From positions 487,394 to 551,393 of the forward strand of contig BCKC01000007.1 in the NCBI GenBank assembly GCA_001600455.1: DNA of 64,000 bases, read 5' to 3'. The notes beneath the pieces are model-generated. The model worked only from the letters and a program-made list of their open reading frames with translations. It was not told the origin of the DNA and made no database searches. Every line of letters begins with the position of its first letter. Within the stretch, counting starts at the first letter, position 1. Position numbers and translations under genes: made by a program. Below, one piece after another: positions 46,791 through 58,583 of the stretch. Source of the stretch: Endocalyx cinctus. Taxonomy: Eukaryota > Ascomycota > Sordariomycetes > Amphisphaeriales > Apiosporaceae.

Positions 46791-48248
46791 ATGTCTCTCC
46801 AGACCAACGAGCCCACTTTTCACCGTGGGAGCTTTGTCGAAGAGATCGAGACGGCTCGGACCGACTTGGCTCGCAAGCTTCTCGTTAGCGAGTCCCCATC
46901 CGCCGAGACCCCTTCCGATGTTGCCCCATCGTTGAGCTCGGGTGCTAGCGGTGCCACGACCCCGGAGTCGAAGGCTTCGGCCTCTCCGATAACGCCTGCC
47001 TCCGACGGTGAGGAACAAGTTGCCGACAGCTTTGCCTTCGCCTTTGATATCGATGGCGTGCTCGTAAGAGGTGGTCGTCCGATTCCTGAGGCTGTCCAGG
47101 CGATGAAAGTATTGAATGGAGAGAATGAATACGGTGTCAAGATGTAGGTTACACACCACCTCTTACTAAGCCAATACCCATTCCCGCTGTTATGCTCCAC
47201 CTGGGCGAATTAGACACTAACCCGCAACAGTCCTTACATATTCTTGACGAATGGCGGTGGTAAGACAGAAGCAGAACGTTGCGGCGACCTTTCCAAGCAA
47301 TTGGAGGTTGAAATTTCGCCCGCTCAATTTATCTGTGGCCACACTCCCATGTCGGAGATGGCAAGCAAGTACAACACCGTACTCGTCGTCGGCGGAGAAG
47401 GCGAGAAGTGTCGGACAGTCGCTCAAGGCTATGGATTCAAGGACGTCGTCACCCCGGGTGATATCATCAAGGCCGACAGTGCCACCACTCCTTTCCGCAA
47501 GTTGACTCCAGAGGAACTCAAGAACTCCAAGGAGCGTGACTTCAGCAAGGTCACCATCGAGGCTATCTTTGTCTTCGCCGACTCTCGAGACTGGGCCGGA
47601 GACCTACAAATCATCATCGATCTCGCCATGTCTAAGGGCGGTCGTGTCGGTACCCTGTCGGAAACCTTTGACGAGGGTCCACCAATCTACTTCTCCCACA
47701 ACGATGTCGTCTGGTCGGCGGCTCACGACAACGTCCGGCTCGGCATGGGTGCTCTCCGAGGTATTGTAGAGTACACATTTAAAGAGGTCACTAAAGGCAA
47801 GACGCTCACTACCCATGCCTTCGGAAAACCCCAGATTGGCACGTTCGAGTTCGCCACTCGCTTGCTTCAGAGATGGCGCAAGAACGAGCACAACTTGAAC
47901 ACGCCTCCCAACACCATCTACTTCGTCGGCGACACTCCGGAAAGTGACATTCGCGGCACTAACCAATACAACGAGAAAGCCGACAACGACTGGTACAGCA
48001 TCCTTGTCAAGACTGGCGTCTACCAGGAAGGTACCGAGCCGGCATACAAGCCTCGCGTTACGGTCAACACTGTCTTGGACGCTGTTAACCATGGTATCGA
48101 GCGTGAGATGAGCAGGAGGAACCAGAAAACTCTGCCCATTGTAAAGCCAAAGCTCGATGATTTGCCTCGATTATCCCTTAGCGAGGCACAGGAGATTGCC
48201 GTCTTCAGCCCTGTGGAAGAGCGTGCTCTTGAGCTCGTTGCTTCTTAG
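46791..48248 (+). CDS. HAD-superfamily hydrolase, CECR5/YKR070W type
   Basis: Exons 46791-47143 and 47231-48248 (87-bp intron) give 456 residues. After a low-complexity N-terminus (Ser/Ala/Pro, about 1-80) the four HAD motifs appear: FDIDGVLVRGG (motif I nucleophile Asp), FLTNGGG (motif II, restored across the intron), FGKPQIGTFEF (motif III Lys) and FVGDTPESDIRGTNQY (motif IV acids). The layout with a large cap between motifs II and III matches the TIGR01456/CECR5 subfamily, which includes yeast YKR070W and human HDHD5, reported as mitochondrial. The substrate is unknown; all catalytic residues are present, so phosphatase-type activity is plausible. No clear presequence is visible. Confidence 0.9.
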
Positions 48249-49119
48249 GTTATTGACAACACCCCACAGTACCCATGGGAAATACCCAGGGGGTAGAAAA
48301 CAGCAAAAAAAAACCAACCTTATTTTTCGAAATGATACCACTACCGTTCATCCTCTTCATATTCCACCATAACCCCTATAGACATAGATATGCTATAGAA
48401 GGTTTCTCATTTAGGGCATCGGTTTATTTCTGACCATAGCTTCTCTTCTTTTCTTTTTTCAGCTTTATTTTTATCTTCTTTTTTTTTTTTTTTTCGGCCC
48501 TATGTGATTTTTTTCAGGGAAAAAAACCGCTTTATTATCGGTATGATGACGACGGAGAAATTACTTACCAACTCAAGGAGCCACTGAGCTTCACTGCATT
48601 GGATGGCGCTGGAGGGTTTTTATGTGCATTTTAAATTTTTATCCAAGTTAAATATTTTTGTTAGATTTTGAATTGATTCAAATTCATACTGCGCAACATC
48701 TTGAGTAGTTGTGCTCCTTCTCGTGATAAATTTTTTACTATGTTCAGTGACTAGTTAGTGATTCTGTATAACTCACTCAGATTTGTGATGTTGAGAGACG
48801 GGAAATTTAAAGACGATGTGAAAACGATGGGAAGTCTAAGGGGTTCCTTTGTCTCGTCAGCGTCCGCATACTTCTGTTTGACATTCAAGCATCGCGGTCT
48901 TGAGGTCACGTTTTTTTTTTCCCACCAGGGCTTGATTGTATCATAAGATAGTCCAATCAAATGAATGATATCGAGTCTATTTTGGTCCCGCTGCTGTATC
49001 TAGATATAAACATTGGCTTTCGGTATGAAACTTCGTCCACGACCGTCACTCGTGTGCTGTCTCCATCCTTCATTTGTTGGTCATACGTACAACTTGCAGA
49101 TTCTCGCTTCCTTTCCCAT
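48249..49119. other. Convergent intergenic region
   Basis: 871 bp between the 3' ends of the HAD gene (+) and the rhamnose dehydrogenase gene (-). It contains T-tracts (48480-48494); nothing coding is supported. Confidence 0.5.
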
Positions 49120-49926
49120 TTACTGTAAATTGACAAATAAGCCCCCGTCGACCAGTAACTGCGCACCCGTAACGTAACCACTTAGCTCATCGCACGCCAG
49201 AAAGACCGCCGGCCCCGCTAAATCATGCGGCACACCTGTCCGACCCAGAGGTGTTCGAGTCTCCATATACGACCTCTTCGTGTCGTCGGCAAGATCTTCT
49301 TCGTTCAACTGCGTCCGGATGGTCCCGGGCAGCAGGGCATTACAGCGGATCCCGTGTTTCCCCAAGGCAACAGCGCAACTCTGCATCAACGACAAGACGC
49401 CCGCCTTCGTAGGCGTATAGTGCGTCTGCTCACCGCCTCCGACGAGGGCCGAGATGGAACTCACGCCGATGATGGAGCCGCCGGGGGGGCTCTGCGAGGA
49501 CATCTGTCGCGCCGCCGCCTGCACCACGTAGAAGGCACCGTCGAGGTTCGTACGCACCGTGCGCGAAAACAAATCCGGCGATAGCGAGAGAAACTCGGCG
49601 AACTGGCATATACCGGCGTTGCTCACGCAGATGTCGAGCCGTCCGAAGCGAGACACGGCACGCTCCACCAGGGCCTCCCCGGTCGCGGGATCGGTCACGT
49701 CGCCGGCGAGGTGGTCCAACGACCCCGCCGTCGGCACCTCGGTCGCGATCCGAGACGCTTCCGAGATCAGGGAGGCGAGATGCGGGGCGTCGCGCTCGAG
49801 TCCTAGATGGTTGACCACTACGTTGCTGCCCTGCCGGATATACTCGAGCGATATGGCGCGGCCGATGCCGGTGCTCCCCCCGGTGACGATGGCCGTCTTA
49901 CCCTGTAGGAGGTTGGTTGCCGGCAT
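49120..49926 (-). CDS. lra1: L-rhamnose 1-dehydrogenase (short-chain dehydrogenase)
   Basis: A single exon encodes 268 residues with the classical SDR layout: cofactor loop TGGSTGIG (15-22), NAG (103-105), a Ser in GVSSISALVGG, and the catalytic pair Y170 and K174 (YTPTKAG). The C-terminal SGYVTGAQLLVDGGLFVNLQ is very close to what I recall of Scheffersomyces stipitis LRA1, as is the IGVSSISALVGG block. The enzyme oxidises L-rhamnose to L-rhamnono-1,4-lactone with NAD(P)+, the first step of the non-phosphorylated fungal rhamnose pathway. The gene faces away from the rhamnonate dehydratase gene across a 1.57-kb region, which supports the assignment. Other sugar-oxidising SDRs remain possible but less likely. 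Confidence 0.85.
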   Translation of the reverse strand: MPATNLLQGKTAIVTGGSTGIGRAISLEYIRQGSNVVVNHLGLERDAPHLASLISEASRIATEVPTAGSLDHLAGDVTDPATGEALVERAVSRFGRLDICVSNAGICQFAEFLSLSPDLFSRTVRTNLDGAFYVVQAAARQMSSQSPPGGSIIGVSSISALVGGGEQTHYTPTKAGVLSLMQSCAVALGKHGIRCNALLPGTIRTQLNEEDLADDTKRSYMETRTPLGRTGVPHDLAGPAVFLACDELSGYVTGAQLLVDGGLFVNLQ

Positions 49927-51498
49927 GGTGAATAATTGGTGGATAGATTGTGGGTTGTCGTACGTAGAGTTTCTTTTTTTGGTGGTATATATGCGAGGGC
50001 CAATATTCTTTGTGCCGAGCTTGGTTCAATTGATCAATGCCTATTTCATCGATTATCGGATATTCGGTCTATAATGGTTGGTGCATGCGTTACATATCGT
50101 AACCTTATTATCCTCCGGTGTGAGCATCGGTGTCGGTAGATAGGACAGCGTGGTCCGGGACGAGGAAGAACGTCAAGACGAGGGAGGGGGAGTAAGGACG
50201 TGAGGGGAGCCGGTTTAGCGGGGTCACGCGTATGTGCACTTCTTAATCATACCTCACACTCTCTTTCAATATTATAACTCTTAATCGTCATCAACACATA
50301 CAACTGCAGATAAATCTTATATCTTTTTACTACGTGTCACCATTCATCTCCATTCATCTCCATTCATGTCGTGTCTGTCGTGTCGGAGATGTTTTTGTCT
50401 TACGGTACAGCATCGTATCACACCCAAGGGAAGGCAAAGAAGCAACAATGTCACATTACACCGTTATCCGCCAAGTTAAGCTTTGTGGAGTCGACATGAC
50501 TAGGGACGATGCCCCACGTACTTTTTTCCTTCGGTTTATTTCAAAGCGAGTGAATAGCTTACCGATAATGGTAGAATGGTTCTTTCTAGTTTGATGTATT
50601 ATTCTTTTTGGTTGTCTGGAATGCCGTGAGATACTTTTGAAGACGCAGACCTAGCTCCTGCATAGACGGTGATAGCGATGGTGGTGCCATATGATTACTC
50701 GGAGAGGGATTTTTGTAGAGTCGTCTTGGGTCGGCAGAAGATAACCATCTCGCTATGAAACATCAAGTTCAACTATTTTTATATATGTCGGAACTTAAAC
50801 TATCGCAAAATCGTACCAAGTATACGGAACGTGGGTTGAACTGAGTACAATGCAATAACCGTAGATGAAAACGCATGGGTTATTCTTTACCCCTCCGGCG
50901 TAGCATGAACACCGTCTATTGTTTCTTTGTAGCCTCACCATCTCCTCATCTGGCCCCTCATCTAGTCTGTGTGGGGAGAGCTACTAGAAGACCGAGATAG
51001 GCAGATAGGTAGAATCATACTACATATAAAGTTGGATACTAACTTAGACTAACTTCTATACTAAGTAGGCATCTATAGACGAACACCTGGTCGGGCCATC
51101 TGAAGCCGATTGACGAGATGAACGGTGAATGGATAGAAGGTTTAATGCATTCCTGGATAAGATATCCATTGAACGAGCTCGTCATCCTCAAATAATAGAT
51201 GAACCGTCATTGTCCTGGTCTTGTTCGGTATCTCCCCATACCCCACAACAGAGCTTGGTTTACTACTGGCTGTAGTTTATTTGTTTCCATGGTCATCTTC
51301 TAATCTCTGATGACCTGTCCATGTCCATGTCCGTTAAATTATTTATATATATGAGCCCGGTCATCAGGAATTCTGGGTACTACACTTAACCTTCTTTCAA
51401 TTCTACCAGAAGCTCCTGAGATTGTTATTTGTTGATATAATTTCCTCATATACACACAATTTACCTGGTCAACATCCACTCCAAATAATCAGAGCAAG
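49927..51498. promoter_or_regulatory. Divergent promoter region of the two rhamnose genes
   Basis: 1.57 kb between divergent start codons of lra1 and lra3. A bidirectional, co-regulated promoter is inferred from the layout. It contains three tandem 10-bp units CATTCATCTC/GTC at 50341-50370. CreA-like SYGGRG words occur at about chance frequency. Confidence 0.5.
50341..50370. repeat. Tandem 10-bp repeat, CATTCATCTC x3
   Basis: Two perfect units and one with a single change, located in the shared upstream region of the rhamnose genes. Confidence 0.8.
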
Positions 51499-52987
51499 AT
51501 GGCTTCTGCGAGGCAGTTTCCTACCATCAAAGCTATTAGATCCTTCGTTATCGGAGGGGTCGGCTCAGGTTAGACTGCTCACTCGCCGAAACGCCAAACG
51601 ATTGCCAACGATGCTAACCAGATGCCAGGTGGCGATTATCACAATGTGAAAGGCGGTCATTGGTAGGTTGTTGCCTCCCTCGAGCCCATTGACCAACCCC
51701 CCGCGAACTTTATGATCTGACGTACTTAACACAGGTTGATCGATACCGATATATCAACACCGTGCTCTATCTGGGACCAGTACAAGAAGTCCAGAACCAG
51801 CTGGGGAATTAATGTCCTGGGATCTTTCCTTGTAGAGATCGAGGCTACCGATGGAACCGTCGGTTTTGCCACTGGTTTCGGTGGTAAGAACGTCCGAAGC
51901 AGGATACTGTAGTGCCTCTGATGTTGAATTTCGTGCGATAGGTCCACCTGGTTGCTGGCTCGCCCAGAAGCATTTCGAGAGATTCTTGATTGGAGCCGAT
52001 CCTCGCAACACCAATTTACTATTCGAGCAGATGTACCGAGCATCCATGTTTTACGGGAGGAAAGGTTTACCTATCGCCGTCATCTCCGTCATCGACCTGG
52101 CAATATGGGACTTACTAGGCAAACTAAGAAACGAACCAGTATACAAGATGATTGGCGGCGCGGCCAGGGAGAGGCTTGATTTCTATTGCACCGGCCCCGA
52201 ACCTGTGGCAGCCAAGGAGATGGGTTTCTGGGGAGCCAAAGTCCCCCTTCCTTACTGCCCGGCCGATGGCCACGTAGGGCTGAAGAAGAACGTTGAGTTC
52301 CTACGCAAGCACCGCGAGAGCGTGGGGCCGGATTTTCCCATCATGGTTGACTGCTACATGAGCTTGAACGTGCCCTACACCATAGAAATTGCCAAGAAGT
52401 GCGAGGATCTGGACATAAACTGGTGGGAGGAATGCCTAACCCCCGACGACACGGATGGTTTCGAGCAGATCAAGAGAGCTCACCCAACCCTCAAGTTCAC
52501 GACGGGAGAGCACGAGTATTCAAGATACGGTTTCCGAAAACTCATCGAGGGGCGAAATCTGGATATCATCCAGCCGGACGTTATGTGGTTGGGTGGCTTA
52601 ACAGAACTCCTGAAGGTTTCGGCCATGGCGGCGGCCTACGACATCCCCGTGGTTCCTCACGCGAGCGGGCCTTATAGTTATCATTTCGTCATATCACAGC
52701 CCAATACTCCTTTCCAAGAATACCTGGCAAACTCGCCAGACGGAAAGAGTGTACTGCCGGTATTCGGAGATCTTTTCTTAGACGAGCCCATCCCTACCAA
52801 GGGTTTCCTAACGACGGCAGACTTGGACAAGCCCGGGTTCGGCCTCACATTGAATCCGGCGGCCAGGTCGAAGCTGGTACCGTTCGAGAACCTGTTTCAC
52901 CCGTCCCCGACTAGCGGGCTGAACGCCGTGCCGGAGGTAAAGCCGAGGCAGGAGGTGGACGGCGTACAAGCTACCCCCGCTACCTAG
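51499..52987 (+). CDS. lra3: L-rhamnonate dehydratase (enolase superfamily)
   Basis: Exons 51499-51568, 51629-51662, 51735-51883 and 51942-52987 give 432 residues. The first three exons are short (70, 34 and 149 nt), and the joined sequence reads GGVGSG-GDYHNVKGGHW-LIDTDISTPCS, a signature of L-rhamnonate dehydratases. Enolase-superfamily acids are at MVDCYMSLN, WWEECLTPDD and TGEHEYSRYGF, and the likely general-base His is in VVPHASGPYSYH. The enzyme removes water from L-rhamnonate to give 2-keto-3-deoxy-L-rhamnonate, the third pathway step. Intron 1 begins GTTAGA, a weak donor, but phase and family fit support it. The neighbours are lra1 (divergent) and a Zn(II)2Cys6 regulator downstream. 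Confidence 0.9.
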
Positions 52988-53759
52988 GAATTAGCAACTT
53001 TGGTGGAACGACTGACTGAAGGGGTGAAGAGCATGGCCACCACAGCTTGAGTGATACCCTGCTCGGGTAATCGAGAGCAAAACGACAGAGAAGGGTATAG
53101 ATGGACGAATATTGGAGATACGCCTGACGTACGAGGTTGAGATGTAGAACTTTGGAGGTGCTTGCTACCGTAAGAAGAAGGATTACGACGGAAGAGGAGA
53201 TACAGGTCAGCTAATAATCCACCCTGTTTCATGTCGGCAAGATACCCATTACTTTTGTGAATTGGTGGTAGACTGTCTATTTATATAATCAATTGTTCTT
53301 TATTGTTTATTTTTCAAGCAACGATTAGACCAACGGCATTCTGATCAACTCGACGGTGTTTTTTGTATTGTTATGATTCTTCTTCTTTATCTTTCTTCCC
53401 TCTTTCTCGTATTTCCAACAAGCATGCTCCAACCAACCAGCCAACTACCTGTCCAGATGTGCATATACACGATACGTATATCACGGTACATAGTAGATTG
53501 ATAAATATATACCTAGATGGGTATGTATGTACCTACCTAAGGTACGTATATGTGTATGTACATACTAATTATGTACTACATAGTATGTATACGTATCCCT
53601 GCACTGCACTTTTGAAAAAAAAAAAAAAAAGAAGAAGAAAAAGAGGAATAAAAACAAGTTGGCAGCAGAACCAGAGAAGTTAGACAAAGTATTTCCATCT
53701 CCGCATACGGCAACTCTCTCCGTGTTTTCGTCTTCCCCCCAATAAAACCCCCGCCACAG

Positions 53760-53799
53760 GGCCCCAGAAGGCCCCAATAGGCCCCAATAGGCCCCAATA
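53760..53799. repeat. Tandem 10-bp repeat, GGCCCCAATA x4
   Basis: Four adjacent units, the first being GGCCCCAGAA and the other three identical. A second, separate short tandem repeat in the rhamnose region. Confidence 0.88.
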
Positions 53800-54233
53800 T
53801 ATTTCCCCTTTCCTTTTGATTTCCCCGCACCCGAAAGATAAATTTTACTGGCTCGTGAGCATCAAAGAGGAGTACAAGTAGGGGAGAGTAGAGAAGAGTA
53901 ACACACGGGCTGACAGGGTTATTCAAAATACGGTATTTGTACGTGATCATCTACGTAATTATCTTACATTTTAAAAGTCTTTATCAGGTATTTTATTCGT
54001 CTTCTCTCTTATTTTTTTTTCCCATCTTATTGTACTTATTCATGCCGGCAACCCCCGTTCTATCTTAAAAAAACTAGACGAATATTTTCTTAGGACGAGT
54101 GGGATTGAAATGTCGGGGTAGCTTCCCCAGTCTACCCGTATGCCCCAGCCCAGTCCCCAGTAACTTTTTTATCCTTACGATACCTACGATAATGAAAGGA
54201 CATAGATGATAGGTAAGTGTACTATGTACGTAT

Positions 54234-54258
54234 GTAGTAGTAGTAGTAGCAGTAGTAG
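54234..54258. repeat. (TAG)n microsatellite
   Basis: About eight TAG/CAG units just upstream of the T-rich tract. Confidence 0.8.
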
Positions 54259-54289
54259 TTCGTCAGTGGGTTTTCCCGTTCTTATACCC

Positions 54290-54378
54290 TTTTTTTTTTT
54301 TCCTTCTTTTTTTTTTTTTTCCCTTTTTTTTTTTTTTTTTTTTTTTTTTATTTTTTTTTTTTTTTTTTTTTTTTTTTT
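54290..54378. repeat. 89-bp T-rich tract
   Basis: Almost pure T interrupted by a few C and one A. It lies about 250 bp upstream of the regulator's start codon and may exclude nucleosomes (poly(dA:dT) effect); the exact length may be affected by sequencing. Confidence 0.85.
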
Positions 54379-54511
54379 CCCTCTTTTTATTCCCTTCTTT
54401 TTATAAAGTTATCGATGGTCCTGCCCCGGATTTTCTTTTCTTTTTTTAAATCAAGACCGACAATCCTATCCTTTCCCTCTACACAACATTAACCCGAGTC
54501 CACGGCTCACC

Positions 54512-54577
54512 ATGGTGCCGAGCAAGATCCGAACTCCTAGTGTGTCGTGTAGTCGTGCTCGTTCATCGTTGAGATAA
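54512..54577 (+). promoter_or_regulatory. Candidate upstream ORF of the Zn2Cys6 regulator
   Basis: A 21-codon frame starting MVPSKIRTPSV with a good initiation context (CACCATGG) and ending 48 nt before the regulator's ATG. If transcribed as leader, it would reduce or condition translation of the main frame. Transcript start is unknown. Confidence 0.45.
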
Positions 54578-54625
54578 TAGCATTCTTATAGCTGCTATAC
54601 CTAAAATTAAATCCAAACCTTCATC

Positions 54626-57360
54626 ATGCAAACTATCTCTCCAACCCAAAATAATTCCCAACCCCAACAGGGTTCCTCTCAAAATAACAACGGTAGCAAT
54701 GGTAACCATAGAAGCAAGCCAGAACCCGATAGTGACGAGAATCACATGCATACCGGAGATGAACAGGAACCGGAAGACGATCAGGAAGATCATAGTAGTC
54801 CCGGCGCCCCGCGTAACGGGAAGCGAAAGAGACCTATTTCTGTTTCGTACGTCACATCCGCCCTTTGCATTATTAATAAATCTCAACGATACCCATCGTC
54901 TCATCGCCCAACGTTATTTTATTTTATCTTGATCTTATTTTATCTTTTTACTAATCCAAGAATAATCCTCCTTTTAGCTGCGAGACATGCAAGCAACGCA
55001 AGGTTCGTCACTAAATTACCCATTCTAATAAAATATAACCGTAATTGTTAACCTCCTAATAGGTGAAATGTGACCGAGGTCAGCCCTCGTGTGGCTGGTG
55101 TCGGCGGAATTCGGTATTTTGTGAATATCGTGAACGTAAGAAGCCTGGCCTAAGGGCTGGTTATGGGAGAGAACTTGAACAACGACTCGATAAGCTAGAG
55201 GCCATCCTAAGATCTCACTCCGAGATCCTTCATAATTCATATGTAAATCATTCGTCGCATCATATCCCCCCCAGCGTTCGCAACAGCAATCCGAGCTTAT
55301 CTAGCGACCATGGCACGCCGCGTGAACACGGGTCGATGTTTCGACCTTCTGATTCCATTAGGACACCTCAAGCCGAGGCCGCGTTATTCCTACAAAAACC
55401 CTCCGTCTTACCGCCTACTACGCAAGAGATGGAGTTCGGCATGCCGACTTCGGCGTCGTCGATACATTCTGTCCACGACGGATTTACCCCTCAAGTATCC
55501 TTAGCCGGTATATCACCTCCCCACCAGCTTCCAACGATGCAGCATAATACCGCACCTCCAGACTATTACCCGCCTCCTCAGCCATCCATACAATCTCCCA
55601 GCTTGAGTGTGGCCCAAAGTCAGACCCAAATATCTACCGATCACGATCTGCCGCCGTATGACCTGTTATATGGATTAACAGATCTTTACTTCAAGCACAT
55701 AAATACCTGGTGTCCCATATTACACAGAAAGTCTACCCTCGACTCCCTATTTGGCCCCTCGACGCTGGATGAAGCGGATAGGGTCTTGTTGCACGCCATT
55801 GTTGCCACCACCCTACGATTTTCGACCGACGTTCGACTTACCGAGGAGAGGAGACAGCACTATCACGATGTTTCTAAACGAAAGGTTCTACTCTACGGCA
55901 TGGAGACATCTTCTGTCAAGGCTCTGCAGGCCCTCGTCATCCTGGCACTCGATTTGATCGGAAACAGCAATGGGCCTCCGGGATGGAATATCATGGCCAT
56001 TATTACTCGCTCGGTCGTGCAATTGGGTCTGGCGGTCGAGAGTAATTCTTTATCCGTGTCACCTAATTATGCCTCGATATATACCTTAAGGGCCATGATC
56101 CTGCCCGAACCAAAAGATTTTGTCGAAGAAGAGTCACGACGGAGACTTTTTTGGATGATCTATCTCCTGGATAGATACGCTACTATCGCCACCGCCTTCG
56201 ATTTTGCCCTAAGCGACAAGGAAATCGACAGGATGCTACCGTGTCGCGACGACTTGTGGTTCAAAAATATAAAGGTAGAGACCAGATGGTTTCAGACGGA
56301 TGAGCACCCCCCGGATCTACCGGACCGCGAGGTGAATAAACCAGAAAATTTGGGGGCATTTTCGTATTATATCGAGGTCCTCGGGATCCTGTCGAAGATT
56401 CATCGCTTTCTCAAGCAGCCTGTTGACATTGGTGCTCTCGGTGACGTGGAGCAGTGGCAGCTACGGTATAAGGAATTAGACAATCTCCTAGCCACCTGGA
56501 AATTTGGTCTACCGGGAGAGTATGGCAACATGGCCAAGCTATTTCAACCCAACTGTAGCAAAACTTTGAATAGCGGGTGGGTGATGTTGCATGCAACTTA
56601 TCATACAGCCGTCATTCGTCTGCATTCCTCTGCTGCGTATCCGACGACCCGATCCCCCATATTCACGCCCTCCTACAGCGCTAGCCAGCGTTGCCACGGC
56701 GCGGTGGAGAACATTGCCGCCTTGGGCGAATTCGTGGTGCAAAATGGCATGTTGAACAAACTTGGGCCGCCGTTCGCCTTCACCTTGTGGGTCGCGGCTC
56801 GACTCTTACTGGTACACGGTTCGACCGTGGAGCACAAGCTAGCGCCGCAAATCGCGTTTCTTGTCGACACGCTCCGAGAAATGGGGAGGTGTTGGCCCGT
56901 GGCGGCGAGATACTGTCAGCTGCTTCAGAGAGTTCTAGACGAGCACAGCGACAGTGAGCGGGCGGTAGGACAGACGGGGGAGCGTATTACCCCCTCGTCC
57001 GTAAAAATACTGGCGGATATGCGAAGGACGGCATTCGACCTCGATTTTCTCATCAGCAGACAACCACGTCATTTGGCAGGCGCACCGAGCCGGTTGCCGA
57101 GTATAACGCCCGCACGTACGCCGGCACCTAATGAGCTGGAATATTTAGACGTGTTTGACTTTTTCAACGTACCGCGATTACCATTCAGCCACGAGGCTTC
57201 GGCCGGGCCCCCGAATGGCACCGAGATGGGCGCAGATACGGTGACAGGAAATGAAAACGGCAATGGGATGACGGCGACCGGCGGCGGTGCTAACGAGTTT
57301 AACATCACGAACTTTATGGTGGACGCGAACAGTGACTGGTTATTTAAGCAGCCTGCGTAA
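54626..57360 (+). CDS. Zn(II)2Cys6 transcription factor, candidate rhamnose-pathway regulator
   Basis: Exons 54626-54846, 54978-55002 and 55063-57360 give 847 residues. The N-terminus (about 1-70) is Gln/Asn/Asp-rich with a basic patch GKRKRP. The zinc cluster CETCKQRKVKC...CGWCRRNSVFC is split over three exons; the first CxxC lies in a 25-nt microexon. KKPGLRAGYGRELEQRLDKL follows as linker and coiled coil. A fungal_trans domain spans about 285-560 (LYFKHINTWCPILHRKSTL, SRRRLFWMIYLLDRYA). The C-terminus is Gly/Asn-rich. Its place beside lra1 and lra3, like TRC1 beside the LRA genes in Scheffersomyces stipitis, suggests a rhamnose-responsive activator; this is inference from location. The second intron starts GTTCGT, an unusual donor. 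Confidence 0.85.
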
Positions 57361-58046
57361 GGGGTCGTGTGGACATATACTTTTAGTTGGATACTTGGAG
57401 AATAATTCAAGTAGGATTTACATTATATACGGGGGAGGTTGGATATCTGTTACTTTCGACGAGACATACGAATTTCACGACGAATGACAGGGCCGTGCTC
57501 AGGATAGACATTGTAATACCTTATTATCTATCCTATTCTGATACCATTCTATTACAGCGACGATAAACGACGGCGGTGGTGGAAATTAATATGACTTCTT
57601 GTTATTACCGTGATGAATACATATAGGCTACTTTGATTATTGGCACGACATTCTAATACCGTCTGTTATAGCAGTTATATATCCCTTGTGCGTTATGTGG
57701 GATAGTGACTAATAAGAACCATGGATTCGCCCACTCTTTTCTCCGCATATTTCGGAGATATTTCTCTAAACAGGGCGTGGTAGTCTGAGGGCACTGTCGT
57801 CATACCCCACCGCTGTGAATTCCCAATACGAGACGATCGTCAGATTAAACGCTCAGATTCCGAGATCCGAGCTGTGATGCAACGTTCCGGTTGACTGGCT
57901 CGATATAAGAATATCTCGTTGTTTCCAGCCCACCAAGGGTAGATGGATATAAGTCCGAGTTTACCCGCTCATAAAAGAGTCTCAGTTTATCACCTATCGC
58001 ATCTGCACCAAGTAGAAACGACATAGAAACATCAAAATCACTCAAG
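57361..58046. other. Intergenic region
   Basis: 686 bp between the regulator and a small secreted-protein gene. No gene or notable repeat is seen; it contains the promoter of the secreted protein. Confidence 0.5.
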
Positions 58047-58583
58047 ATGAAGAACGTTGCTGCTGCCGTCGGAACACTGTTCACCGCTTTCGCGTCGGGC
58101 GCCGCCCTTACGCCGAGACAGGCATCTTTTTACAACGTGACCAACTTTCAGGCGTCGTGTATACCACATAGCGTCATGTGTGCGTAAGTAAACGAAACAT
58201 ATTCGAGCATGTATCTAAGCTGGAGAAGGAAGCTAATAGTCATCCTCCGTAGCTATGAGTTTACCGTAGTCTCCGAGTCGGCCATGTTTCCGACGAATTG
58301 TACCGCCTTCGTGCAAGGACCGGATTACCTGCCTCCCGTCGGACTCACGGGTTGCGCCAACAACGTTTACGCCTGGTCTATGGCGCCGGGAACCGAAGAA
58401 AACACGCTAAATCTAACCGTTACCACATATTTCAACTCCCGCACTAACTTGACCGGCATCCATACCATCGCGGCGGACGACCTCGTGGTTGAGCAGAACG
58501 GCGCAGTCGTGTCACAAAAATACGTTGGCCCGACTACTTTCACGCTTGATATTTTCGGCACGTGGACCGGTGACAGCAAATAA
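58047..58583 (+). CDS. Small secreted four-cysteine protein, possibly AltA1/Hrip1-like
   Basis: Exons 58047-58183 and 58253-58583 (69-bp intron) give 155 residues. Residues 1-20 form a signal peptide (MKNVAAAVGTLFTAFASGAA) followed by LTPRQ, a possible dibasic-like processing site. The mature part has four cysteines (SCIPH, MCAYE, NCTAF, GCANN) that could form two disulphides, three or more N-glycosylation sequons (NVT, NCT, NLT) and a beta-rich look. The pattern CIPHSxxCxYxFxV recalls small secreted fungal proteins of the AltA1/Hrip1 group, but this is not certain. There is no membrane anchor. No toxic or enzymatic motif is recognised; it may be an effector-like or wall protein. Confidence 0.72.

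Larger units (their letters stand above)
52988..54625. other. Intergenic region with low-complexity tracts
   Basis: 1.64 kb with no gene except a short upstream frame near its end. Contains an A-run (53614-53629), a 10-bp tandem repeat, a (TAG)n stretch and a very long T-rich tract. Confidence 0.6.

Noticed and set aside
49927..51498. CreA-like SYGGRG words (e.g. 50113, 50218, 50893, 50971, 51241)
   Set aside because: About five hits on both strands in 1.57 kb is what chance predicts for this degenerate motif (about one per 256 bp), so no carbon-repression site is claimed.
54206..54406. 66-codon open frame of Ser and Phe runs
   Set aside because: It is only the translation of the (TAG)n and poly-T tracts.
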